Assembly: GCA_021323815.1 (NCBI GenBank)
Contig: JAJPKG010000351.1
Coordinates: 1 to 18,995, forward strand
Direction: 5' to 3'
Source of the DNA: Pseudomonadota bacterium
Lineage (GTDB): Bacteria > Chloroflexota > Ktedonobacteria > Ktedonobacterales > JACDGC01
DNA length: 18,995 nt
In this document: piece by piece, positions 8,268-15,476 of the stretch
Layout of the letters: each line of letters opens with the position of its first letter
Position numbering within the stretch: the first letter of the stretch is position 1
Notes under the pieces: generated by a model
Databases searched by the model: none
Told to the model about the DNA's origin: nothing
What the model saw: only the letters and a program-made list of their open reading frames with translations
Translations under genes and position numbers: made by a program

Positions 8268-8279
8268 ATGCTCCTCATT

Positions 8280-9500
8280 CTAACGATATCTGCGGCCCTT
8301 CCAGACGACGGTGCCGCGCTGCCCCAACAGGCGCAGCGCCAGGGCAGAGGCAAACAGCGCGCCCAGCGGCGCGGCGAGGGGATACCAGCGCGGCAGATCG
8401 GCAAGCGTGGCGGCACGCAGGCGCAATGCGCTCATCGCCAGCCATTGCGCGCTCCAACGGGCCAGGGGCAAGGCTTGCGCGCGCCAACCGCCCCGCATGC
8501 CCAGCCAGCACGCCCGCGCCAGCCCAAACAGCGTCGGCAACGTGACGGAGTGCAGCGCGACCGTCGCCGCCAATGCCCTCACAACCGCGCCGGGGGAGCG
8601 CAACGCGCCCGCCAGATGATGCGCGTGGCCGTGCCATGCCGTCCGCAAGGAGGGATAGCCCCGCGTTGTGAGCAATTGCGGAGCCTGCGCAACGGCTGCG
8701 CGAAATCCGGCCCGCTGCGCCGCCAGAATGAAAGCACGGTCATCATCCAATGCCCCGCGCAGCTCATCACGGTCCAAACAGCGCAGCGCGCGGCATACCT
8801 CGGCGCGCGCCAGAATGAATTGGCCCGCTGCCATCACCAGCGGCGTTTGCCGCCGTGCCGTACCTGAGCCGTCTTGCGCGCCGTAAAAGAAGCTGTAAAA
8901 CTCCCCCACTCCGGCGCGCAGCAGCACCGCGCCCATGTCACGTTCTTCGACGTGCGGCAAAATGCTCAGCACATCCGCGCCGGTTTCGCGGGCCAGTTGC
9001 CAGGCGCGTGCCAGCAATGACGGCGCGTGCCACGTGTCGGCGTCCGTCAGCAGCAGCCATGCTATCCCTTCATCGGCCAGGGCGGCGCGCATGCCCTGAT
9101 GCAGCGCCCAATTCTTGCCGGCCCAGCCGGCGGGGCGCGGAGCCGAAGGCAGCAGATAGAGCGCATGCAGATCATGCGCCAGGCGCTGGGCGATGATGCC
9201 GGTGTCGTCGGTGGAATGATCATCCACCACCCAAATGGCGCGCGGGGTCAGCGTTTGCAAGGCCAGCGACCAGACGCAGCGGGCGAGATGCTCTGCTTCA
9301 TTCCGCGCTGGCACCACCACCGCAATCTGCGGCTGAGCCTCGGCAAACACGGAGGATGTGACCGGACCGGCGGCGAGGCGCGGCGCGGCTCGCGCAGTAC
9401 GTTCCAGGCGCAGCCAGGCAAAAGCTGTTGCCATTAATGCCCCTGCGCCCCCGGCGATCTGCCGCACACGGGAAAGGCTGCGGCGCTTCCACTTTTCCAC
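8280..9500 (-). CDS. Membrane-associated family 2 glycosyltransferase (HpnB/CrtQ-like)
   Basis: This 406-residue GT-A fold enzyme transfers a sugar from a nucleotide donor. The family blocks are VVVPARNEAE (61-70), VVDDHSTDDT (91-100), GWAGKNWALHQG (125-136), the metal-binding DAD (LLTDADT, 150-156), AAGQFILAR (224-232) and LDDD (251-254). The GWxGKxWA block and the C-terminal VVWKGRRY tail are typical of the hopanoid-associated HpnB and carotenoid glycosyltransferase-like group. A hydrophobic N-terminal stretch (about 15-30) and C-terminal hydrophobic segments (about 305-330, 373-392) suggest membrane attachment. The start is a GTG at 9500 with AGGAGG six bases upstream. Its former operon partner downstream is broken. 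The acceptor is unknown. Confidence 0.85.
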   Translation of the reverse strand: MEKWKRRSLSRVRQIAGGAGALMATAFAWLRLERTARAAPRLAAGPVTSSVFAEAQPQIAVVVPARNEAEHLARCVWSLALQTLTPRAIWVVDDHSTDDTGIIAQRLAHDLHALYLLPSAPRPAGWAGKNWALHQGMRAALADEGIAWLLLTDADTWHAPSLLARAWQLARETGADVLSILPHVEERDMGAVLLRAGVGEFYSFFYGAQDGSGTARRQTPLVMAAGQFILARAEVCRALRCLDRDELRGALDDDRAFILAAQRAGFRAAVAQAPQLLTTRGYPSLRTAWHGHAHHLAGALRSPGAVVRALAATVALHSVTLPTLFGLARACWLGMRGGWRAQALPLARWSAQWLAMSALRLRAATLADLPRWYPLAAPLGALFASALALRLLGQRGTVVWKGRRYR

Positions 9501-9524
9501 CCTCTCCCTCCTGCCCGCTCTCGT

Positions 9525-9552
9525 GTTATCTACACTCTAACAGAGTGGGCAA
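9525..9552 (-). promoter_or_regulatory. Candidate GT2 promoter with an inverted repeat in the spacer
   Basis: On the minus strand TTGCCC (9547-9552) and GATAAC (9525-9530) are spaced by 16 bases, each matching consensus at 4/6. The spacer contains CACTCT-AAC-AGAGTG (9533-9547), a perfect 6-bp inverted repeat with a 3-base centre that could be an operator. It lies 25 bases before the GTG start. The boxes are weak, so the call is tentative. Confidence 0.3.
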
Positions 9553-9627
9553 GTCCCCTTGTCTCTGAAAGACGTTTGCGCGGCATAGTATGCAGTGAGG
9601 AATCTTTGCCAAAAGGAGAACGAGCCG

Positions 9628-10515
9628 ATGACGACCGATGAGCGCGGCGAACCCGGCAGCCGCTATGTGCCGGTGGGCGATACGCGCCTCTATGTGGTGG
9701 AGCGCGGCGGCGGATATCCGGTGATCGTGCTGCACGGCGGACCGGGCCTGGATCACTATGAATTCGCTGATTATCTGGATGCCCTTACCGACCGCTATCG
9801 CTTGATCTTCGTGGATCAGCGGGCGCAAGGGCGATCGGATCCCGCGCCGGAGGCGACGTGGACGCTGGAGCACATGGCGCGCGACGTGAGCGCGCTGGCC
9901 CAGGCGTTGGGGCTGGGGCGCTACGCTGTGCTGGGGCATTCCTATGGCGCGTTCGTCGCGCTGCAACACGCCGTCTTGCTGCCGGGCGACGCGGCGCAAA
10001 CCATCGTTTCCAGCGGCGTGCCCTCCATGCGCTTCCTGGCCGACGTGGAAAAAAACCTGGCCGCGTTTGAGCCAGCGGATCTGCGCGAGCAAGTGAAAGA
10101 TTCGTGGGCGCGCGAAGGATCAGCGCAGACGCAAGAAGAGATGGAACGCATCATGGCCGATCAGATGCCCTTCCACTTCGCTGACCCGCGCGACCCGCGC
10201 ATTCCCGCCTATCTGGCGAAATCGGGGATGGCTGCCGGGGCGCGCTATGCCCCCGCTGTGCTGCGCCGTTTCTCACAGGAAGCCTATGGCGGCATCGAGG
10301 TGGAAGATCAGTTGGCAAACGTGCCGCAGCCGGTGCTGGTGCTGGGCGGTCGCCATGACCGCACGTGTTCTGCCGCCGCCGCCGAAGCCACCGCGCAAGC
10401 CTTGCCCAACGGCGAACTGTGCATCTTCGAGCACAGCGGCCACATGACCTTTGTGGAAGAGAACGAGGGCTATGTCAGCACTGTGCGCGAATTTTTGGAC
10501 CGCCACACTGCCTGA
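9628..10515 (+). CDS. Alpha/beta hydrolase, proline iminopeptidase-like
   Basis: This 295-residue cytoplasmic alpha/beta hydrolase resembles the S33 proline iminopeptidase group, which removes N-terminal proline from peptides. The oxyanion motif HGGPG is at residues 36-40, the nucleophile elbow GHSYG at 103-107 (Ser105), and the acid is probably Asp244 (GGRHDRT). The catalytic histidine is His272 (HSGHM). DQRAQGRSDP (63-72) is the DQRGxGxS block of the group, with Ala in place of the first Gly. A helical cap covers about residues 132-225. I chose the ATG at 9628 because AAGGAG (9613-9618) stands 9 bases upstream; the earlier in-frame start at 9595 has no site. The specificity (peptidase, amidase or esterase) is open. 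The gene is divergent from GT2. Confidence 0.85.
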   Translation: MTTDERGEPGSRYVPVGDTRLYVVERGGGYPVIVLHGGPGLDHYEFADYLDALTDRYRLIFVDQRAQGRSDPAPEATWTLEHMARDVSALAQALGLGRYAVLGHSYGAFVALQHAVLLPGDAAQTIVSSGVPSMRFLADVEKNLAAFEPADLREQVKDSWAREGSAQTQEEMERIMADQMPFHFADPRDPRIPAYLAKSGMAAGARYAPAVLRRFSQEAYGGIEVEDQLANVPQPVLVLGGRHDRTCSAAAAEATAQALPNGELCIFEHSGHMTFVEENEGYVSTVREFLDRHTA

Positions 10516-10550
10516 ATTATGGTCCATCGTCTGCTCTCGCCTGCATGTAC

Positions 10551-10556
10551 TATAAT
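10551..10556 (+). promoter_or_regulatory. Consensus -10 box immediately before the sensor kinase ATG
   Basis: TATAAT matches the -10 consensus at all six positions. Transcription would begin near 10562-10564, essentially at the ATG at 10565, which would make a leaderless mRNA. No good -35 box is present 16-18 bases upstream, so strength is uncertain. Confidence 0.4.
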
Positions 10557-10564
10557 CTGAAAGA

Positions 10565-12721
10565 ATGCATATTGAGCGAGAGCGGTTGGTGACGATGCAT
10601 GATATCGCCGTGACGGCATTACAGACACACCGGGAAAGGCTGCTAGGCCGGGCGACCGATCATTTGGCGGACCAACACGACCAGACCGCGGATGATGTGC
10701 GCCGTTTGCTGGATCTGGGCGCGCAGGCAGATGACGGCGTGCTGGTGGCGCAGATCGAGGCCGAGGGGCGCGGTTTGGCCGAGGCGCATGCTCCGCTGGA
10801 TGCGCGCCTGGAACGCCTGGAACGCGCCGCCGACGCCCTGACTGCCGCGCTGGCGGATGTGCTGGCCGACGACGAGGCAGGCCATGCCGCCGCACTCGCT
10901 CACCTGCACCGCGCTCACCGTGTGGCTCTGACCGCCCTGGCGCGCGGCTTCCAGCAGGGCAGCGAGCAGCAAACGTTGGCGGAGCAAGAGCGTGCGCGCT
11001 TCCAGCAGCGCCGGCTGCATGCCGTGCGGCAGGTGAATAATCTCACCAATTCCACCCTGGATATCGAAGAGGTGCTGGAAACGACGGCCCAGATCGTCGC
11101 CGCCGAATTGCCTATCGATCTCTGCGCCGTTTTCCTGCACGACGACAACACCAGCAATGAAATGTCGCTGCATGCCACCAGCGTGCCGGGCGATGTCATC
11201 GCCGGTCAGTTCGTCATTCACCTGGGTGAGCAGATCACCGGAGCGATCGCGCAACGCAGCACCCCCGGCGGCGTGACGGATATCAGCGATTGGGTCGTAC
11301 CGCCGATTGAGACGCAATTGTTTGGGCGCGGCTATCGCGGCGTCTATGTCATGCCCATCATCTGCTTCGGCGGCGAAAGCTCCACCCTGGAAGGCGCGCT
11401 GACGTTGCTGAAACGCGAGCCGCTGACATTGGATGAGGAAGAGCAAAGCTTCTTAGAGATGGTGGCCGGCCTGCTGGCGCTGAGCATCGAGAACAGCAAG
11501 GTCTATCATCACGCCGAGGAAGCGCGGCTGCGGCAATTCTCCAACATCGCTGTGTTGCAGAGTGTTTCCGCCACCGTCGCCACCTCGTTTGATTTGCAGC
11601 GCGTCTTGCAGATGATCATCTCAACGGCGTGCCAGATGAGCGGCGCGCCGCATGGCAGCATTTTTCTGCTGGAACCGAACGACGATCTGCGCATCGCCGC
11701 CCGGCACAACCTGGACGATCCCTCGCTCAGCGAGACGCGCCTGAGCGTGGGCCAATGCTGCGTGGGGCGCGCTGTCGAACAGCGCGATCGCGTGTGGGGC
11801 ATGGACTGCATGCACACCACGCCGGATTGCTATCTGCGCCACCTGTCGCATCAGTTGCACCACGCGCACTCATCGCTGGCGGTGCCGCTGGTCAGCAAGG
11901 GCTTGGTCGAGGGCGTACTGCACCTGGTGCGCTCAGACCGCCACGTGCAGCCGAGCATCCACGCGAAGATGGTGGAGACCTTCGCCAACGAGGCCGCCAT
12001 CGCCATCGAGAGCAGCCGCTTGTATGAAGAGACGCGCGCCTCCCTGGAAGTGAAGTCGCACCTGCTGCACGAGATGCACCATCGCGTGAAAAACAACATG
12101 CTCAGCATCGCGGCCATCTTGCGCATGGAGCGCCGCCGCACCTCATCCCCCGAAGCGGCGCAGGTGCTGGCGGAAAGCATCAGCCGCATCGACGGCATGG
12201 CGGCAACGCACGATCTGCTCTCGCGCGAAGAACATATCGGCACGGCCAACATCGGTGACATCGCCACCAAGCTCGTCGGCGTGGTCAGCGCCTATCTGGT
12301 GCCGCCGGATCTCAAAGTGGAATTCCAGGTCAAGATCGGCAATGTCGAGGTCCACTCGCGCAAAGCGCTGGTGCTGGCACTGGTGCTGAACGAATTGCTG
12401 ATGAACGCCGTCGAACACGGCATGGAAGGCCGCGCGAGCGGGCGCGTGTGGATCGGCGCGTGGGAAGCAGATGAGCGTGTGCATTGCGTGGTGGCGGATG
12501 ACGGCGCGGGACTGCCGCCGGACCTGAACGTGACGCAACTGGTCAGCCTGGGCCTGGCGCTGGTGCATGACATGACGCGCGATCAACTGCACGGCACCTT
12601 CGAGTTGCGGCGCGGCCCCCTGCCGGAACCCATGCGCGACGACCCCAGCGACCCCACAGAATGGACGCTGGCCGAGATGGTCTTCCCGCCTGAACGCGAG
12701 CATCCCCCCGCCACATCGTAA
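10565..12721 (+). CDS. GAF-GAF-HisKA_2 sensor histidine kinase
   Basis: This 718-residue soluble sensor kinase has no membrane segment. Residues 1-155 are a helical, Glu/Arg/Ala-rich region likely to form a coiled-coil dimer. A first GAF domain covers about 165-312 and a second about 330-485. The HisKA_2 dimerisation helix carries LLHEMHHRVKNN (500-511), with His506 as the likely phosphoacceptor. The ATPase domain has the N box NELLMNAVEHG (609-619), G1 ADDGAGLP (644-651) and G2 SLGLALV (661-667). The second GAF has a Cys/His cluster: Cys398, Cys399, Cys415, Cys422, and His417, 426, 430, 432, 433 and 435. No response regulator is adjacent, so the partner is unknown. Start choice is uncertain: ATG 10565 (leaderless), GTG 10589 or ATG 10595; no strong ribosome site supports the later ones. 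Confidence 0.9.
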   Translation: MHIERERLVTMHDIAVTALQTHRERLLGRATDHLADQHDQTADDVRRLLDLGAQADDGVLVAQIEAEGRGLAEAHAPLDARLERLERAADALTAALADVLADDEAGHAAALAHLHRAHRVALTALARGFQQGSEQQTLAEQERARFQQRRLHAVRQVNNLTNSTLDIEEVLETTAQIVAAELPIDLCAVFLHDDNTSNEMSLHATSVPGDVIAGQFVIHLGEQITGAIAQRSTPGGVTDISDWVVPPIETQLFGRGYRGVYVMPIICFGGESSTLEGALTLLKREPLTLDEEEQSFLEMVAGLLALSIENSKVYHHAEEARLRQFSNIAVLQSVSATVATSFDLQRVLQMIISTACQMSGAPHGSIFLLEPNDDLRIAARHNLDDPSLSETRLSVGQCCVGRAVEQRDRVWGMDCMHTTPDCYLRHLSHQLHHAHSSLAVPLVSKGLVEGVLHLVRSDRHVQPSIHAKMVETFANEAAIAIESSRLYEETRASLEVKSHLLHEMHHRVKNNMLSIAAILRMERRRTSSPEAAQVLAESISRIDGMAATHDLLSREEHIGTANIGDIATKLVGVVSAYLVPPDLKVEFQVKIGNVEVHSRKALVLALVLNELLMNAVEHGMEGRASGRVWIGAWEADERVHCVVADDGAGLPPDLNVTQLVSLGLALVHDMTRDQLHGTFELRRGPLPEPMRDDPSDPTEWTLAEMVFPPEREHPPATS

Positions 12722-12804
12722 AGGACAGAGGTGAGCATTCGTCGTGGGCCAGGGCAACCACAACGGATTGCCCCCACACCCCAGCCGCGCCAAAGATTCC
12801 GTAG

Positions 12805-12824
12805 GGGTGAGGCATGCCTTGCCC
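12805..12824. repeat. Palindromic intergenic repeat, copy 1
   Basis: GGGTGAGGCA and TGCCTTGCCC pair along their length with two G-U wobbles around the centre GGCATGCC, preceded by GTAGG. It lies in the 195-base convergent gap between the sensor kinase and GT4 genes. The sequence has the look of the short interspersed palindromes ending in CCCTAC seen in many Chloroflexota and related genomes. It may serve as a two-way terminator. Confidence 0.45.
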
Positions 12825-12860
12825 GCCTTGCCCGGCGACCTCCTTGCCCTTCGGCCTATA

Positions 12861-12884
12861 GGGACGATGCCTTGTGCTCGCCCC
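12861..12884. repeat. Palindromic intergenic repeat, copy 2, with CTTGCCC-rich surroundings
   Basis: GGGACGA (12861-12867) and TCGCCCC (12878-12884) form a 7-bp stem with one mismatch around a TGCCTTGTGC loop, preceded by CCTATA. This resembles interspersed hairpins with a CCTTGTG loop that I recall from Chloroflexota-like metagenome sequences. The bases between and after the two hairpins repeat CCTTGCCCGCC three times in slightly varied form (12817-12913). Confidence 0.4.
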
Positions 12885-12916
12885 GGCTCGCCTGTCGCCC
12901 ACCTTGCCCGCCTGCG

Positions 12917-13900
12917 CTATTTTCGCCCCGTGCGCTTGAGCACCTCGTGATAGACGCCGATGACGCGGGCAGTGGCGTTTTCGCGCGAAAGATGCGCGAT
13001 ATCTTGCCGCCCCGTCGTGCGGCGCGGTCCGTGCAGCGCCCGCCACAGCTTATCGGCGAAATCTTCGGGCGTGCGCTCGGCGATGTAACAACCCTGCGTG
13101 CGCCCAATGACGCGGCGCACATCGCCCACATCTGTCGCCACGATGGGCAGATTGCAGGCCATCGCCTCTTTCACCACATAGGGACCGCCTTCCCAATAGG
13201 AAGGCAGCACCAGCACATCGCAGGCGTTCATATATTGAATGACGACATCGTGCGGTTTGCCGCTCACTTCAATCAATTCCACCGGCGCGCCGTGTGCTTG
13301 CATCAGTCGCGTGGCTTCCTCGGCGATGGGCCAGCCTTTGACCGGCAGAGACTTGCTGTTGGCGAAGAGCAGATAGCGATGATTGAGATCAGGATTCAGC
13401 CCCAGCGCGCGCCGCGCTTCCTCTTGGGGAATGGGGCGAAACGCCTTGAAATTGACGCCCTGTTCCACAATGGTGATTTTCGCGCCGGGCAGGGCATTTG
13501 CCATCTCTTGCGAGGGCACGATCACCGCGTCGGCCATGCGCGCCAGGCGAGGCGAGATGCGCCGGCTGAACTTGCCCTGGCGCGTATCCGGCAACACCGG
13601 ATTGCGCAGCACGTCCGATCCCCAGAACGTGATGACGACCGGACGGCGAAATTGCGCCCGCGCCACCGCGCCGCAAAAGCTGTAATGGCCGTGAATGATG
13701 TCATAGTTGCCCGCGCTCAACATGGTTTTCAGCGCGCCGGTCAGATATTTTGCCCGCCCTTGCAGGTGCATGACATCCACCTGAATGCCCTGCTCGCGCA
13801 AGCCTTCGACTTCGCTCTGCAAAAATGCGCCTTTATGACTGCCGGGGGTGGGATAGGCGGCGGTAATGGCGAGGACACGAATGGGTGATGACGTGGTCAT
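12917..13900 (-). CDS. Family 4 glycosyltransferase (GT-B fold)
   Basis: This 327-residue retaining GT-B glycosyltransferase transfers a sugar from a nucleotide donor, probably onto a lipid or polysaccharide. AAYPTPGSHKGAFLQ (14-28) is the N-terminal block of the family and IIHGHYSFCGAVA (68-80) the next. VITFWGSDVLRNP follows at 89-101, then VIVPSQ, and EQGVNFKAFRP at 146-156. The donor-site E-x7-E motif is EGGPYVVKE (Glu237, Glu245), followed by AMACNLPIVATDVGD. The ATG at 13900 is preceded by AGAGGAAA about 11-13 bases upstream, slightly long spacing. An in-frame TTG at 13933 would add 11 residues that read through that site. The gene is transcribed from a strong promoter at 13997-14025 and ends facing the sensor kinase gene. 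Confidence 0.9.
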   Translation of the reverse strand: MTTSSPIRVLAITAAYPTPGSHKGAFLQSEVEGLREQGIQVDVMHLQGRAKYLTGALKTMLSAGNYDIIHGHYSFCGAVARAQFRRPVVITFWGSDVLRNPVLPDTRQGKFSRRISPRLARMADAVIVPSQEMANALPGAKITIVEQGVNFKAFRPIPQEEARRALGLNPDLNHRYLLFANSKSLPVKGWPIAEEATRLMQAHGAPVELIEVSGKPHDVVIQYMNACDVLVLPSYWEGGPYVVKEAMACNLPIVATDVGDVRRVIGRTQGCYIAERTPEDFADKLWRALHGPRRTTGRQDIAHLSRENATARVIGVYHEVLKRTGRK

Positions 13901-13996
13901 GGGGAAATCATATTTCCTCTTCTGTGCTGGCAAGCATCACATCCAGAGCGCTTGCGCCTTTTCTCAGGCTCGCGGTCTCTGCCGGATGCCGTGCTC

Positions 13997-14025
13997 ATTC
14001 TAATGAACGAGCGACATCATGTCAA
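13997..14025 (-). promoter_or_regulatory. Promoter of the GT4 gene with inverted repeat over the -10 box
   Basis: On the minus strand a perfect TTGACA (14020-14025) and TAGAAT (13997-14002, 5/6) are spaced by 17 bases, so transcription should begin near 13990. GCTCATTC and GAACGAGC (13993-14000 and 14005-14012) form an 8-bp inverted repeat with one mismatch around TAAT, centred on the -10 box, a likely operator position. The leader to the ATG at 13900 is about 90 bases. Confidence 0.7.
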
Positions 14026-14079
14026 ATATCCATCCGTGCCTGGAACTAGCCGCCACGCTCGCCACATGTCCTATGCCGG

Positions 14080-14108
14080 TTGACAACCACAGAGCAAGCC
14101 GGTATGAT
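14080..14108 (+). promoter_or_regulatory. Promoter of the C39-like gene
   Basis: A perfect TTGACA (14080-14085) and TATGAT (14103-14108, 5/6) are spaced by 17 bases. Transcription should begin near 14115, giving a leader of about 85 bases before the ATG at 14200. The -35 boxes of this and the divergent GT4 promoter are 54 bases apart. Confidence 0.75.
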
Positions 14109-14133
14109 GGTGTGCAGGATAGGTTGCCTCAGC

Positions 14134-14170
14134 TTCAAGGGATACGCGCTCTGTATGCTGCGCCCTTGAA
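14134..14170 (+). promoter_or_regulatory. Leader hairpin upstream of the C39-like gene
   Basis: TTCAAGGG (14134-14141) and CCCTTGAA (14163-14170) are a perfect 8-bp inverted repeat in the transcribed leader, with an inner ATAC/GTAT pair (14142-14145 and 14153-14156). The hairpin ends 16 bases before the AAGGA ribosome site at 14187, so it could affect translation or mRNA stability. It does not match a riboswitch I recognise. Confidence 0.4.
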
Positions 14171-14199
14171 TGCTTTCCCAGCGCAAAAGGATGCCGGCC

Positions 14200-15294
14200 A
14201 TGCCACGAGATGCCGAGCGCCGCCGCCAGCGGCCCGCACCCCCGAAGCTGCCCAACACGCTGTCGCTGCCCACCATTCCCGCGCAGCCGGCGGAGCGGGG
14301 GGCACCGTCATCTTCGCAGATCTCACGCCCGCGGATTGCGCCATCGCAGCCCGTCTCGCGCCCGCGTTCCGTGCCGCAGAGCCAACCGCGCGTGCGCCGC
14401 GCCCCCGAACTGCTGCCCACGCCGGATGACTGGGAAGACGCTTATTCCTATGACGACCAGGACTATAAGTATGATCTGGATACCGCTGGGGAAGCAACAC
14501 AACGGCAAAGCCTGATCACCGTCACGCCGCAAAGCCCCATGCGCGCCAGTGGTCGCCAGCGCGCGGTCGGTCCCGTCGTGACGCCGCCGTTGCGCCTGGG
14601 ACCGCCGCCGCGTCCATTGCGCCGCACGCTGCTCTGGCAGATGATCCTGGCGTTGAGCGCCGTGCTGGTGCTCGCCCTCACCGTGCGCAGCGCCACCCCG
14701 CCCGCCAGCGCCTATGCCAGCGCGTTCCAGGCGCAGTCCGCCAGCCTGGTGAATCAGCGCGTGGTGGATCGCGTGCCGATTCAGACCCAGATTGATCCCA
14801 CCATCGGTTACGATTCCCCTCAGCAATACAAAGAATACTCGAATGCTTCGTGCGGGGCGGCGTCGGCCAGTTCGGTGCTGCTGGCGTGGGGCGATCCAAA
14901 GGGGCGCATCGGCCAGGTCATCGACGACATGATCCCCTATCTGCAACCCATCGGCATGGTGGACCCCGTCCATGGTTTCGCGCAACTGGCGCAGCGGCAC
15001 GGCTTTAAGGTCGTCATCACCAACAACATTACCGCCGCGCAGATCGCCGAGATCGTCACGGTGCAGGGCATCCCCGTCATCGTTGGCATCCGTGATACCA
15101 ACGGCGGCTATTACTCCTACTTCTCGCCCGGCCACTTCCTGGTCATCGTCGGCGCGGACCCCAACGGTTTCCGCGTGGTGGATAACTCAACCTATTTCGT
15201 CCACTACTTCCCCACCGCCACCTTCCTCTCGCTGTGGGATCGCCCCCGCGCCGTGATCTATTACCCCCCCAGCTACAATTTCCAGATGCCGTGA
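14200..15294 (+). CDS. Membrane-anchored C39-like papain-fold protein
   Basis: This 364-residue protein has a cytoplasmic N-terminal tail rich in Pro, Arg, Ser and Gln (1-140) that contains an acidic, Tyr-rich patch DDWEDAYSYDDQDYKYD (76-92). One membrane helix spans about 143-162, and a C-terminal domain lies outside the cell (about 185-364). That domain is Peptidase_C39-like: NASCGAASASSVLLAWGD (215-232) gives Cys218, SPGHFLVIVGAD (309-320) gives His312, and RVVDNS (325-330) gives Asp328, a full Cys-His-Asp set. No ABC exporter is attached, unlike bacteriocin-processing C39 proteins. The ATG at 14200 has AAGGA 8 bases upstream; the in-frame ATGs at 14170 and 14191 lack usable spacing. A strong promoter and leader hairpin lie upstream. 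The substrate is unknown. Confidence 0.8.
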   Translation: MPRDAERRRQRPAPPKLPNTLSLPTIPAQPAERGAPSSSQISRPRIAPSQPVSRPRSVPQSQPRVRRAPELLPTPDDWEDAYSYDDQDYKYDLDTAGEATQRQSLITVTPQSPMRASGRQRAVGPVVTPPLRLGPPPRPLRRTLLWQMILALSAVLVLALTVRSATPPASAYASAFQAQSASLVNQRVVDRVPIQTQIDPTIGYDSPQQYKEYSNASCGAASASSVLLAWGDPKGRIGQVIDDMIPYLQPIGMVDPVHGFAQLAQRHGFKVVITNNITAAQIAEIVTVQGIPVIVGIRDTNGGYYSYFSPGHFLVIVGADPNGFRVVDNSTYFVHYFPTATFLSLWDRPRAVIYYPPSYNFQMP

Positions 15295-15440
15295 GCGCCA
15301 CACTCATACAACATGCCCATTCATCGCGCATCGCTTTGCCCTTTGACGTGCTGCCAGATATGCAGCAAGAGGCGGCCAGCACAATGGATTGACTGCTTGG
15401 TGATGAGAACTACGCCTAGTTTGGGGGTAGTAGCGCCAAG

Positions 15441-15473
15441 CAAAAGAAACGAGGCCAGGAAAATCCTGACCTC
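15441..15473 (-). terminator. Intrinsic terminator of the tmRNA gene
   Basis: On the minus strand GAGGTCAGGA and TCCTGGCCTC form a 10-bp stem (one G-U pair) with a TTT loop, immediately followed by GTTTCTTTTG. It begins 4 bases after the tmRNA CCA end, the expected place for a factor-independent terminator. Confidence 0.85.
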
Positions 15474-15476
15474 AGT

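Noticed and set aside
7908..8867. A 319-codon plus-strand frame across 7908-8867
   Set aside because: It overlaps the motif-complete GT2 gene in antisense and is very rich in Arg, Gln and Pro, with no domain.
12731..13888. A 385-codon plus-strand frame opposite the GT4 gene
   Set aside because: It reads His, Arg, Gln and Ala-rich sequence without a domain, while the minus strand encodes a complete GT4 with the E-x7-E motif and its own promoter.
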